Assembly (NCBI GenBank): GCA_023954375.1
Contig: JAMLIC010000075.1
Span: 1-38,994 of the forward strand
DNA length: 38,994 nucleotides
Direction: 5' to 3'
Origin: Planctomycetota bacterium
Lineage (GTDB): Bacteria; Planctomycetota; J058
Shown here one piece after another: positions 7,576-15,056 of the stretch; position 1 is the stretch's first letter, and each line of letters opens with the position of its first letter. The notes under the pieces are model-generated. The model worked only from the letters and a program-made list of their open reading frames with translations. It was not told the origin of the DNA and made no database searches. Both the position numbers and the translations under genes were made by a program.

Positions 7576-9137
7576 TCGCCCGCCGTGACCGCCGCGATCC
7601 GCTCGAGCCGCTTGAGCAGCTGCGCCCGCTGCAGGAGCTCCTCGACGTTCACGCGGCCGCGGGCGCGGGCGTCCCCGAGGAGCCGGGTGAGGCGCTGGTT
7701 GTCCTTGTCGAGCCGCTCGAGCATGGGCCTCGCCTCGGTGAGGACGGCGCGCTGCTCCTTGAGGAGCTTCGCCTGGTCGTCCACCTTCTGCTTCACGGCG
7801 CCGACCTCGGCCTCGAGCTCCTCGATCTTCGAGACCAGGAGCTGCCGGCGGCCCTCGGCGGCGCTGAAGCGGCTGGTGCTCGTCTCGAGCTGGTCGCGCA
7901 GGTCGTCGGCCTGGGCCCGCGTCTCGTCGGCCCGGGCCTCGAGGGCCCGCGCCCGCTCCTCGGCGGCGGCCGCCCGCGCCTCCGCCGCCTCGGCGCGCGC
8001 CTCGGCCTCGCTGTGCCGCTCGAGCGCCCGCGCCAGCTGCGGCTCGAGCTCCTCGGCGCGGGCCTCGAGGGCGGCCACGCGCGCCTTCTCCGCCTCCGCC
8101 GACTGGCTGGCCCGCTCGCCCAGCGCGACCGCCTCCTCGAGCGCCTTGACGGCCCGCTCGGCCTCGGCGCGCTGGACCTCGACCGCCTGCACGAGCGCGT
8201 CGACCTCGCCCTTCAGGCGGTCGCGCTCTTCGGCGGCCGCCTGCGCCGCGGCCTCGAGCTCCTGGCCGCGCGCCTCGAGCTGCGAGACCCGCTCCAGGTA
8301 CTCGCCGCGCTCGCGCGCGTGGTCGGCGAAGCGCGCGCGGAGCTCCTGCGCCTCGGCGCGGACGGCCTCCAGCTCCTCCACCTGGCCCGCGGCGGCCTGG
8401 GCCGTGGCCTGCGCCTCCGACAGCCCGTCCTCGACCTCGAGGATGCGCTCCTGCAGCTTGACCCGCTCGCGCTCGAGCCAGCCGACCCGCTCGCGCAGGC
8501 TGTCACGCTCGGCGCGCAGGCCGGCGGCCTGCTCCGACAGGTCCGAGGCGCGCTGCTCGAGCTCCTCGCGCTCGCGCACGCGGGCCGCGCGCTCGGCCTC
8601 GAGCTCGCTCTCGAGCAGCTCGCGCCCGTGCGCGATCCGCCGCGCGTCGCCGACCATCTCGCGGATCGAGTTCAGCGCCGCGCCCAGCTCGCCCGGCGCG
8701 TCGAGCGTCTCGCACAGCCGCCCCAGCTCCTCGAGCTTGCCCTTGAGGGTCTCGAGCACCACCTCGAGGGCGTACTTGCGCCCGGCGATCGAGGTGCGCT
8801 CCGTGCGAAGGATCTGGTTGCGCGAGCGGAGGCTCTTCACCTCGCCCAGGAGGAGCGAGACCGAGTGCTCGCCCTCCTCGCTGAGCGCGGCGAGCGGGAC
8901 CCCGCCCGGCGGCGTGGGGTCGTCGACCACCACCATGGGCGTCGGGTCGTCGGGGGCCCCGCGCTCGACGCGCGTGCTCGCCGCATCGAGCCCCTGGATC
9001 TCCCGGCCGCCCTCCGCCGGAGCGGACGGGTCGGGCGGCGCGTCGGGGCGCAGGGCCTCGAGCTTCGTGTTCGACGCCTTGAGCGGCTTGATCTCGCGCC
9101 GGTGGCGCTTGCTCGGCGTCTCGTCCGTCGTGCTCAT
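7572..9137 (-). CDS. Long coiled-coil protein, first gene of the MoxR operon
   Basis: I recognise no enzymatic domain. The 521-residue protein has a polar, probably disordered N-terminus (1-85, basic KRHRREIKPLK then acidic/Pro-rich), followed by an almost unbroken coiled coil from about 90 to 510, rich in Glu, Ala, Leu and Arg. No signal peptide or membrane helix is seen, so it is probably cytoplasmic. ATG at 9137 has a strong GGAGGGG ribosome site seven bases upstream. Its stop overlaps the moxR start by four bases, so the two are coupled. A coiled-coil first gene is not a standard part of MoxR-DUF58 operons that I know. It shares heptad style with the coiled-coil protein at 11020 (both have LL-x-EV-x-x-L near the start of the coil). 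Confidence 0.85.
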   Translation of the reverse strand: MSTTDETPSKRHRREIKPLKASNTKLEALRPDAPPDPSAPAEGGREIQGLDAASTRVERGAPDDPTPMVVVDDPTPPGGVPLAALSEEGEHSVSLLLGEVKSLRSRNQILRTERTSIAGRKYALEVVLETLKGKLEELGRLCETLDAPGELGAALNSIREMVGDARRIAHGRELLESELEAERAARVREREELEQRASDLSEQAAGLRAERDSLRERVGWLERERVKLQERILEVEDGLSEAQATAQAAAGQVEELEAVRAEAQELRARFADHARERGEYLERVSQLEARGQELEAAAQAAAEERDRLKGEVDALVQAVEVQRAEAERAVKALEEAVALGERASQSAEAEKARVAALEARAEELEPQLARALERHSEAEARAEAAEARAAAAEERARALEARADETRAQADDLRDQLETSTSRFSAAEGRRQLLVSKIEELEAEVGAVKQKVDDQAKLLKEQRAVLTEARPMLERLDKDNQRLTRLLGDARARGRVNVEELLQRAQLLKRLERIAAVTAGE

Positions 9138-9210
9138 CGACCCCTCCCCCCGGGCCCGCGCGAGGGCGGGTGATCGTACATGGTCGGGCTGCCCTCGAAC
9201 CAGCCCAGGC

Positions 9211-10305
9211 TCACCCGAGCAGGCGCCGCGCGGCGGCGTGGGCGAGGTCGACCTCCAGGCGGTCCATGCAGGGCGAGATCCGCATCGGCCCTGCGGCGCC
9301 CTCGACGGTGACCACGTCGTCGCGCGGGCAGCGGCGGTGGCGGCACGGGCTGCAGTCCAGGCCGGCGCGGGCCACCTCCGAGGGCGTCCAGTAGGGGCCG
9401 TAGGTCCCGGGGTGCTTGGGGCCGTAGAGGCCCAGCACCGGCGCGCCGACCGCGGCGGCCAGGTGGAGCGGCCCCGAGTCGACGCCGACGACGAGGTCGG
9501 CGCGGCGCAGCAGGGCGGCGAGCTCGAGGATCCCCGAGGTCCGGGGGGTCAGCTCGGCGCCGGGCGCCTGCGCCGCGAGGGCCCGGGCGACCGCCTCCTC
9601 GGCGGCGCCGCCGTATGCGAAGAGCACGCGGGCCCCGTCGGCGACGAGGCGGCGGGCCAGGTCGGCGAAGCGGTCCTCGCGCCAGGCCTTGAGCGCCCCG
9701 AAGGCCGAGACGCCCGGGTGGATGATGACCCGCGGCCCGCCGGCGGCCACGAAGGCCTCGCCCAGCGCCGTCGCGGCCGGCGGCTCGGGGACGACCGGCC
9801 GCGGCGGCGGGCCGGGCGGCAGCCCGAGCGGGCCGAGGAGGGCCAGGTTGCGCTCGATCTTGTGGACGTCGCGGGCGACGGGCGCCGGGGCGCAGGTCGA
9901 GAGCGCGCGGCTCCCCTCCTTGGCGAAGGGGCGCGGCTGGCCGACGCGGCGGGGCGCGCCCGAGGCCCAGGCGAGCGCGCTCGAGCGCAGGTTCGACTGG
10001 AAGTCGAGCGAGACCTCGTAGCGCGCCGCGCGCAGGTCTCGCAGGGTCCGGCGCAGCCCGCGCAGGACCCAGGCCGGGTCCTTCCGCAGCGCCTTCGACC
10101 AGGCGGCGCGCGGCACGACGTGGAGCCGGTCGAGATGCGGGTGCCCCTCGAGCAGGCTGGCCGCCCGGTCCTCGACGGCCCAGCCGATGAGGGCGCGGGG
10201 GAGCGCGGCGCGCAGGGCGGCCAGCGCCGGCAGGACGTGGACGACGTCGCCGAGGGCGGAGAGGCGGACGATGAGGATGCGGGGGCGGTCGGTCAGGGCG
10301 GACAC
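9211..10305 (-). CDS. Glycosyltransferase family 9 (heptosyltransferase-like)
   Basis: A 364-residue GT-B glycosyltransferase of family 9, which adds ADP-heptose or related sugars to lipopolysaccharide cores. The N-terminal acceptor domain starts with RILIVRLSALGDVVHVLPAL (9-28), the family hallmark. The donor domain has IIHPGVSAFGALKAW and the DSGPLHLAAAVGAPVLGLYGP loop, followed by the Cys-rich CSPCRHRRCP...PCMD segment common in GT9. It is closer in look to heptosyltransferase I than II, but sugar specificity cannot be fixed. GTG at 10305 is the likely start, without a strong ribosome site. It stands alone between the small membrane protein and the MoxR operon, with a hairpin repeat just upstream. 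Confidence 0.9.
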   Translation of the reverse strand: MSALTDRPRILIVRLSALGDVVHVLPALAALRAALPRALIGWAVEDRAASLLEGHPHLDRLHVVPRAAWSKALRKDPAWVLRGLRRTLRDLRAARYEVSLDFQSNLRSSALAWASGAPRRVGQPRPFAKEGSRALSTCAPAPVARDVHKIERNLALLGPLGLPPGPPPRPVVPEPPAATALGEAFVAAGGPRVIIHPGVSAFGALKAWREDRFADLARRLVADGARVLFAYGGAAEEAVARALAAQAPGAELTPRTSGILELAALLRRADLVVGVDSGPLHLAAAVGAPVLGLYGPKHPGTYGPYWTPSEVARAGLDCSPCRHRRCPRDDVVTVEGAAGPMRISPCMDRLEVDLAHAAARRLLG

Positions 10306-10346
10306 GCGCGCCGGTCCTGCCGGTCGAGGGGAGGCAGAGAGGGTCG

Positions 10347-10419
10347 ACCACGGAGGACACGGAGGACGAGCCCATGGAGAACGACCTCCACGGAGGTCCT
10401 CCTCCGTGTCCTCCGTGGT
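10347..10419. repeat. Inverted repeat of the CACGGAGGA type
   Basis: A perfect 20-base inverted repeat (10347-10366 with 10400-10419) encloses a 33-base loop. Each arm carries two copies of CACGGAGGA in tandem, and another CACGGAGG lies in the loop. It sits between the stop of the small membrane gene (10442) and the start of the GT9 gene (10305). It could end the upstream transcript or be a dispersed extragenic element. The same CACGGAG core recurs at 36679-36696. Confidence 0.75.
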
Positions 10420-10441
10420 GCGTCCTGGGTTTCGTCCGCGC

Positions 10442-10714
10442 TCATCGCGCCGTGAAGCTGAACGCCTGGAACGTCGGCAAGGCGTTCACCAGCGTGCACT
10501 GCCACACGTAGAGCTGCGCGCCGTCGACCGAGGCCGTCACGAAGGTCGTCCCGGTGCGCAGCTGCGTCTCCACCGGCCGGTTCTGCGCGTGCGCGGCGGG
10601 CAGGAGCGCGGGCGCGGCCGCCGGCGCGCCGGGGCGCGCCCACAGCAGGTTGGCGAGCAGGAGCGCCGCGATGGCGATGAGCAGCGCGTTCGTCGTCGTC
10701 GGTCCCGAGCGCAT
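10442..10714 (-). CDS. Small membrane-anchored hypothetical protein
   Basis: I do not recognise this 90-residue protein. One hydrophobic segment (about 8-25, NALLIAIAALLLANLLW) is followed by an Ala/Pro stretch ending AHAQ, which could be a signal-peptidase site or a membrane anchor with a periplasmic tail. The remaining 50 residues look like a small beta domain (TTFVTASVDGAQLYVWQC). ATG at 10714 is chosen over one at 10738 because GGAGGGGG lies directly before it at the right distance. Monocistronic, followed by a long inverted repeat. A similar short family with a VDGAQLYVWQ-like ending may be lineage-specific; function unknown. Confidence 0.7.
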   Translation of the reverse strand: MRSGPTTTNALLIAIAALLLANLLWARPGAPAAAPALLPAAHAQNRPVETQLRTGTTFVTASVDGAQLYVWQCTLVNALPTFQAFSFTAR

Positions 10715-11019
10715 GACCCCCTCCTCGCCGCCCGCCATCAGGTCCCCCGCGCGATGGCCACGGGAGCCCGGCAGGTGGGGCGGCGTGGCCGCGATCCTAC
10801 TCCGCTCCGCGGCCTGCGGACCGGGTGGGGAGAGGTTCCCGCAACCCCCAAAATGTAGTGGTCAGGATGGTTCCGGACCACTATAACGCGTGGACTGGCC
10901 CAGGGTAGGGGGGGCTGCGATCCGGGCGTGAAGGTGCGCCAGAGAATTTTTCCGGGGGGCTCTAGATCCTGCGGGGTCCTTCCGAAATAGCACTAGACCT
11001 TGCGTCGAGGAGCGCAGCC
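10715..11019. other. Divergent intergenic region
   Basis: These 305 bases separate the leftward membrane-protein gene from the rightward coiled-coil/actin operon. They are less GC-rich than the genes around them, especially 10845-11000. They hold a promoter overlapped by a palindrome (described separately), an AT patch at 10942-10950 and two TAGA-containing stretches (10962 and 10993). I see no open frame or structured RNA here. Confidence 0.6.
10856..10887 (+). promoter_or_regulatory. Candidate promoter overlapped by a palindromic operator
   Basis: TGGTCA (10859-10864) and TATAAC (10882-10887) are spaced by 17 bases and match the housekeeping -35/-10 at four and five of six positions. The inverted repeat TAGTGGTC (10856-10863) / GACCACTA (10876-10883), with a 12-base spacer, covers the -35 and the start of the -10. 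A dimeric repressor bound there would block polymerase. Transcription would begin near 10894, leaving a leader of about 125 bases before the coiled-coil gene at 11020. Confidence 0.5.
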
Positions 11020-12015
11020 ATGGCGTCGGACACCGACCTCGCCGGGACCCTGGCCGGGATCACCCGGTCGATCACGCTGAAGGACCTCAAGCGCCGGAAG
11101 GTCGACGCGGTCCGGGTCGTCGAGCGCAGCAAGCTGGCGCAGGCGCTCGAGCAGCTCGCGAGCGACGGCGCGGCCGAGCGGGCCGACGCCGAGAAGAAGC
11201 GCGTCGCCATGCTGCTGCAGGAGGTCGAGCGGCTCACGCAGGCCAAGTCGCAGCTCGAGCACGACAAGGGCCTCGTCGAGGCGGAGAAGAACCGGCTCCA
11301 GGCGGACCTCGACCAGGTGGCGGGCGAGCTGTCGAAGGAGGCCGGGCAGAAGTTCCGCCTGCAGGAGGTGCGGCAGCTCGTGGGCGAGCTCAGGCACCTG
11401 CGCGAGGAGCGCGAGAAGACGCGGCAGGCGCTCGACCGCCTGCAGGCGCAGGCCCAGGCGCGCCTCGACGAGGAGCTGAGCCGCACGCAGCGGCTGTCGG
11501 TCGAGCGCGACACGCTGCGGCTGACCCTCGAGGAGGGCGCGACCGAGCGGGCGCGGCTGGAGGCGGAGCTCTCGTCGGCCCGCGCCGAGCGCGACCGCCT
11601 GGCCCGGGAGCGGGCCGACCTCGCCGCCGAGCGCGAGCGGCTGCGCCAGGACCAGGAGGACCTCGTCGTCGAGATCGACACGCTGCGCGAGGAGCGCGCG
11701 GCGCTGACCGCCGAGGCGCGGGAGGCGCGCGAGGCGCTGGCGACCATGCGCGAGCTGCAGGCGCGCCAGGGCGAGCAGTTCGACCTGCTCGAGGCCGAGG
11801 CGCGCCGGCTGAAGGCCGAGCTGGACGCGATCCAGGCGGCGCAGGCCCCGGCCGCGCCGGAGCCGGAGCCGGAGCCCGCGGCGGCCGCCGCCGAGCCGGC
11901 GCCGGAGCCCGACCCCGAGCCCGCGCGCGCGCCGCGGCGCGGCGGCGCGGCGGCGCCCCAGGCGCCCTTCGCCTTCGGGTTCGGGTTCGGGGCGCCGAAG
12001 AAGGGCGGGCGCTAG
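11020..12015 (+). CDS. Coiled-coil protein, first gene of the MamK-like actin operon
   Basis: A 331-residue protein without a recognised domain. The N-terminus (1-55, including TLKDLKRRKVDAVRVVERSKL) is basic and helical; residues about 60-275 form a continuous coiled coil rich in Glu, Arg and Leu; then a Pro/Glu/Ala linker (PEPEPEP repeats) leads to a short tail with alternating Phe-Gly (FAFGFGFG) and a basic end. No membrane segment. GAGGAG lies nine bases before ATG 11020. The next gene starts three bases after its stop. Operon membership with an actin suggests a structural partner or filament adaptor. This is inference; coiled coils alone do not show it. Confidence 0.85.
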   Translation: MASDTDLAGTLAGITRSITLKDLKRRKVDAVRVVERSKLAQALEQLASDGAAERADAEKKRVAMLLQEVERLTQAKSQLEHDKGLVEAEKNRLQADLDQVAGELSKEAGQKFRLQEVRQLVGELRHLREEREKTRQALDRLQAQAQARLDEELSRTQRLSVERDTLRLTLEEGATERARLEAELSSARAERDRLARERADLAAERERLRQDQEDLVVEIDTLREERAALTAEAREAREALATMRELQARQGEQFDLLEAEARRLKAELDAIQAAQAPAAPEPEPEPAAAAAEPAPEPDPEPARAPRRGGAAAPQAPFAFGFGFGAPKKGGR

Positions 12016-12018
12016 GCG

Positions 12019-12719
12019 GTGGCCGCGCTGTTCGGGATGTCGCTCGGTCGCCGCGAGGCCGCGCCGCCGCAGGCGGAGGTCGCGCAGGCGGTGCGCCCCG
12101 CGGTGGAGCTGATCGCCCGGCTCTCGGCCGAGCGGACGCGCCTCCGCGACGACCTGCAGCGGCTGCGCGGCGACCTCGGGCGCGACGCGGCGCCGCTCGC
12201 CGACGCGGGGCTCGCGGCCGAGCTCGAGCGGGTGCGGGCCGAGCGCGACGCCTTGCGCCGGGAGCGCGACGAGCTCCGGGGGGAGCTGGCGCGCCTGAAG
12301 GCCGAGCGCGAGGGGGACCCGCTGGGCGGGATCCTCGCCCGCCTCGAGCGCGTGGCGGGCCGGCTCGAACTGGCCGATCAGGCGCGCGACGCCGCCGGCA
12401 GCTCGTCGCGAGCGCGGCGCCGGCCGGCGTCCAGGCGCGTCGCGCGCCCCGCCCGACCGCGCGGCGCCGGGCGCCGGAGCCACCGGGCGGCGGCGGCTTC
12501 CTCGGCGCGCTGGTGAAGCAGAACATGGCGCTGCGGCTGGGCTCCGGCCGCAGCGCGCGCGGCCAGCCGCGGCCACGCCCGCGCCGCCGGCGCGGCGCGG
12601 CGCCGGCGCCCGCGCCGGCACTGAGGGGCGGCGGGCTCCTGGGCGCGCTCGTCGCCCAGAACCTGGCGGTGCGCACCACGCGCACGCCGCCGGCGCAGGG
12701 CCGCGCGCGCGCGGCCTGA
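12019..12719 (+). CDS. Coiled-coil protein with apparent frameshift near 12390
   Basis: As read, translation from GTG 12019 runs 165 codons to a TGA at 12514-12516. The first 125 residues are convincing: ALFGMSLGRR, then a coiled coil (about 25-120). After about 12390 the better coding frame is the -1 frame, which continues to a TGA at 12717-12719. That frame uses G or C at nearly every third position and encodes a repeated motif, GGGFLGALVKQNMALRLG and GGGLLGALVAQNLAVRTT, separated by an Arg/Pro/Ala-rich linker. One missing base near 12385-12396 would give a single protein of about 233 residues. A sequencing slip in GC repeats, a real mutation or programmed -1 frameshifting are all possible. 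No classic slippery heptamer is seen. Confidence 0.65.
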
Positions 12720-12828
12720 GGCACACAGGGCGGAGGCCGGCGCGGGCCGGCGTCCATTTCCAGGGGGACAGGGCGGGGTCGGCCGAGGCCGGCCCGCCGG
12801 ACCGACCGAGACGAAGAAGGGGAGAGCC

Positions 12829-13920
12829 ATGAACCGGGAGACCGTGAACCAGTCCGCCGAGGGGAAGCGGCGTGACTTCCGCCGCGACGAGTCGATCCTC
12901 TACGTGGGCATCGACTTCGGCACCTCGCACACCTGCATCTCCGCGAGCAACGGGGTGCGGGAGACCGTGAAGAGCATCGTCGGCTACCCGCGCGACGTCG
13001 TGTCGCGCAAGCTGCTGCAGCGCGACGTGCTCTTCGGCGACGACGCGCTCAAGAACCGCCTGGCGCTGAACGTGTACCGCCCGCTGGAGAAGGGCGTGAT
13101 CAAGTACTCGGAGGCGGCCGGCGCCAGCAGCGAGGAGATCATCGGCCACATGGACTCGGCCAAGGCGCTGATCCGCCACGCGGTCGAGCTCGCCAGGCCG
13201 AAGCCGGGCCAGCTCGTCTACGGCGTCGTCGGCTGCCCGGCGCAGGCGTCGATCCACAACAAGCAGTCGATCCTCGAGGCGGCGCGCGAGTCGCTCGACT
13301 CGGTCGTGATCTGCAGCGAGCCGTTCGCCGTGGCCTACGGCCTCGAGCGCCTGCACGACTGCCTGGTGATCGACATCGGCGCCGGCACGACCGACCTGTG
13401 CCGCATGAAGGGCTCCATGCCCGACGAGGAGGACCAGGTCACGCTGACCCACGCCGGCGACTTCCTCGACCGCGAGCTGTTCGAGCTGTTCAAGGGGCGC
13501 TGCCCCGAGGCGCAGTTCACGCTCAACATGGTGCGCGAGGTGAAGGAGAAGCACGCCTTCGTCACCGAGGCGGCCGAGCCGGTCCTCGTCGAGTTCCCGG
13601 TGCGCGGCAAGCCGCAGCAGTTCGACGTCACCGCCGAGGTGCGCAAGGGCTGCCGGCGGATCATCGGCCCGATCGTCGAGGCGGTCGACCGGCTGGTCTC
13701 GACCTTCGACCCCGAGTTCCAGGAGCGGCTGCGCGCCAACGTCCTGCTGGCCGGCGGCGGCAGCCGGATCCACGGCCTCGACAAGGCCGTCGAGGAGGCG
13801 CTCGAGCCGTTCGGCGGCGGTCGGGTCCGGTCGGTCGAGGAGCCGGTCTTCGCGGGGGCCAACGGCGCCCTGAAGATCGCCTACGACATGCCGACCGAGG
13901 CCTGGGAGCAGCTGCGTTAG
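12829..13920 (+). CDS. MamK-like bacterial actin
   Basis: A 363-residue filament-forming ATPase of the actin/Hsp70 fold, closest in my reading to MamK, which positions magnetosome chains. Nucleotide motifs are intact: phosphate-1 GIDFGTSHT (27-35), phosphate-2 IDIGAGTTDL (181-190) and adenosine loop LAGGGSRIHGL (307-317). MamK-specific stretches also match: VGYPRDV (51-57), SEPFAVAYGL (163-172), EDQVTLTHAG (201-210), and a PF-G-x-x-V-x-S-V-x-x-P-x-F-x-G-x-x-GAL block near the end. The residues equivalent to MamK's catalytic Glu143 and Asp161 are E164 and D182. The 20-residue N-terminal extension is charged. AGGGGAG precedes ATG 12829. Two coiled-coil genes lie upstream; no other magnetosome gene is in the window. 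The family is well supported; what the filament moves or organises is unknown. Confidence 0.88.
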   Translation: MNRETVNQSAEGKRRDFRRDESILYVGIDFGTSHTCISASNGVRETVKSIVGYPRDVVSRKLLQRDVLFGDDALKNRLALNVYRPLEKGVIKYSEAAGASSEEIIGHMDSAKALIRHAVELARPKPGQLVYGVVGCPAQASIHNKQSILEAARESLDSVVICSEPFAVAYGLERLHDCLVIDIGAGTTDLCRMKGSMPDEEDQVTLTHAGDFLDRELFELFKGRCPEAQFTLNMVREVKEKHAFVTEAAEPVLVEFPVRGKPQQFDVTAEVRKGCRRIIGPIVEAVDRLVSTFDPEFQERLRANVLLAGGGSRIHGLDKAVEEALEPFGGGRVRSVEEPVFAGANGALKIAYDMPTEAWEQLR

Positions 13921-13923
13921 TCC

Positions 13924-14892
13924 GTGAAGGTCGTCGGTTACGCGAGGACCTCCTGGCAGGAGCAGGCCCAGGGGGGGTACCCGTCCGTGGCCGCCCAGGA
14001 GCAGGCGATCCGCGCCTTCGCGGCGCGGGTCGGCCTGGCCCTGGAGGCCGTGCAGTGCGACACGGGGCTCGGCCCCACGCAGGGCACGGTCAGCGGCCTG
14101 GTGACGATCCTGGACGAGATGGAGGACGATTGGGAGGCGGTGCTCGTCACCACGCCGTGCCGCCTCGACGTCCCGACCGTGAGCTTCTGCGCCCGCGAGG
14201 AGCTGGAGCTCAACGGCAAGAAGGTGCTGGTCGTCAGCGAGGCGGCCGCGCGGCTGGTCGAGGCCGCCCGCGCCGCCGCGCCGCCGGCGCCGCCGCCGAG
14301 GCGGCGTGACGGGGCCGAGGCGTCGCGCCGGCGCGTGATCGCCGAGCGGCTCCTGCGGGGCCGCGAGGCGGGGGCGCGCGCCGGCAAGCACCAGAGCGGG
14401 CCGGCGCCCTACGGCTACCGGCGCGACTACTCGCAGCGGTCCACGCACGGCGTCCTCCTCGTCCCCGACGAGGAGGAGGGGCAGGTGGTGCAGCTGATCT
14501 TCCGCGAGTACCTGCGCCTCCGCAGCATGAAGCGGCTCATCAAGCTGCTCGACGAGCGGGGGCTGCGCACCCGCCGGGGCAAGCGGTGGTCGCGGGCCGG
14601 CGTGTCGTGGATCCTCAAGAACGACACGTACGTCGGCCGGGTCCACTTCGGCGAGATCCGCGCCAAGGGGCGCCACGACTCGCTCGTGCCGCCGATCCTC
14701 TTCAACAAGGTCCAGAAGCTGATCCGGCTGAACAACAAGCGCAACCGGAGCGGCGAGGACGAGGAGGGCGACGACGAGGAGGCGCTCGTCGCGGTCGCCG
14801 CGGTCGAGCCGGAGGAGGCGGACGCCTTCGACCTCGACCTCGACCTCGACCCGGACGGGAGCGAGGAGCGGCTCAGCCTCTCCCGGGCCTGA
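13924..14892 (+). CDS. Large serine recombinase-like protein with degraded catalytic site
   Basis: A 322-residue protein built like a serine recombinase but shorter. The resolvase domain (1-110) keeps Y6, R8 and the nucleophile S10 in GYARTS. However, the usual DRLxR motif reads CRLDV (79-83), losing the Asp and the second Arg, and the usual RPGL arginine appears replaced in GTVSGL (54-59). The Recombinase domain (about 156-245) is recognisable: APYGYRRD, a helix with IFREYL, and SWILKNDTYVGRV. No zinc ribbon follows; instead the tail is acidic (EDEEGDDEE, then DLDLDLD). GTG 13924 lies three bases after the actin stop. It may be a domesticated DNA-binding protein rather than an active recombinase. 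No attachment sites or element ends were seen. Confidence 0.8.
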   Translation: MKVVGYARTSWQEQAQGGYPSVAAQEQAIRAFAARVGLALEAVQCDTGLGPTQGTVSGLVTILDEMEDDWEAVLVTTPCRLDVPTVSFCAREELELNGKKVLVVSEAAARLVEAARAAAPPAPPPRRRDGAEASRRRVIAERLLRGREAGARAGKHQSGPAPYGYRRDYSQRSTHGVLLVPDEEEGQVVQLIFREYLRLRSMKRLIKLLDERGLRTRRGKRWSRAGVSWILKNDTYVGRVHFGEIRAKGRHDSLVPPILFNKVQKLIRLNNKRNRSGEDEEGDDEEALVAVAAVEPEEADAFDLDLDLDPDGSEERLSLSRA

Positions 14893-14895
14893 CCC

Positions 14896-14916
14896 GGCGA
14901 GGGGCCGATCCTCGCC
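14896..14916 (+). terminator. Hairpin just after the recombinase-like gene
   Basis: GGCGAGG (14896-14902) pairs with CCTCGCC (14910-14916) across a seven-base loop, starting four bases after the stop codon. There is no T-tract, so it would be a weak intrinsic terminator or a 3'-end stabiliser. The rest of the 164-base gap to the next gene shows no open frame or clear promoter. Confidence 0.4.
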
Positions 14917-15056
14917 CGATGACTGGACGCAGGGCGGCCCGGGCAGGTGCGCCGATCGCGCCCCCCTCGCAGGCCGACGCGTGGGGCTGCGCTCCTCGCG
15001 GACCTGTCGAAGACCTCAGGCTGGCATGCGTTCGCGGTGGTCGATACCGTGCGCGC

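Noticed and set aside
6736..10455. A 1239-codon plus-strand open frame opposite the MoxR operon
   Set aside because: Ser/Arg-rich shadow with no domain; the minus-strand genes in the same place have clear motifs and ribosome sites.
11020..14892. Part of a magnetosome island
   Set aside because: Only the actin matches. No mamA, B, E, M, O, P, Q or cation-transporter-like gene is present in the window.
13924..14892. Integrase of an intact mobile element
   Set aside because: Catalytic motifs are degraded, and I saw no terminal repeats, att sites, cargo or phage genes around it; base composition matches its neighbours.
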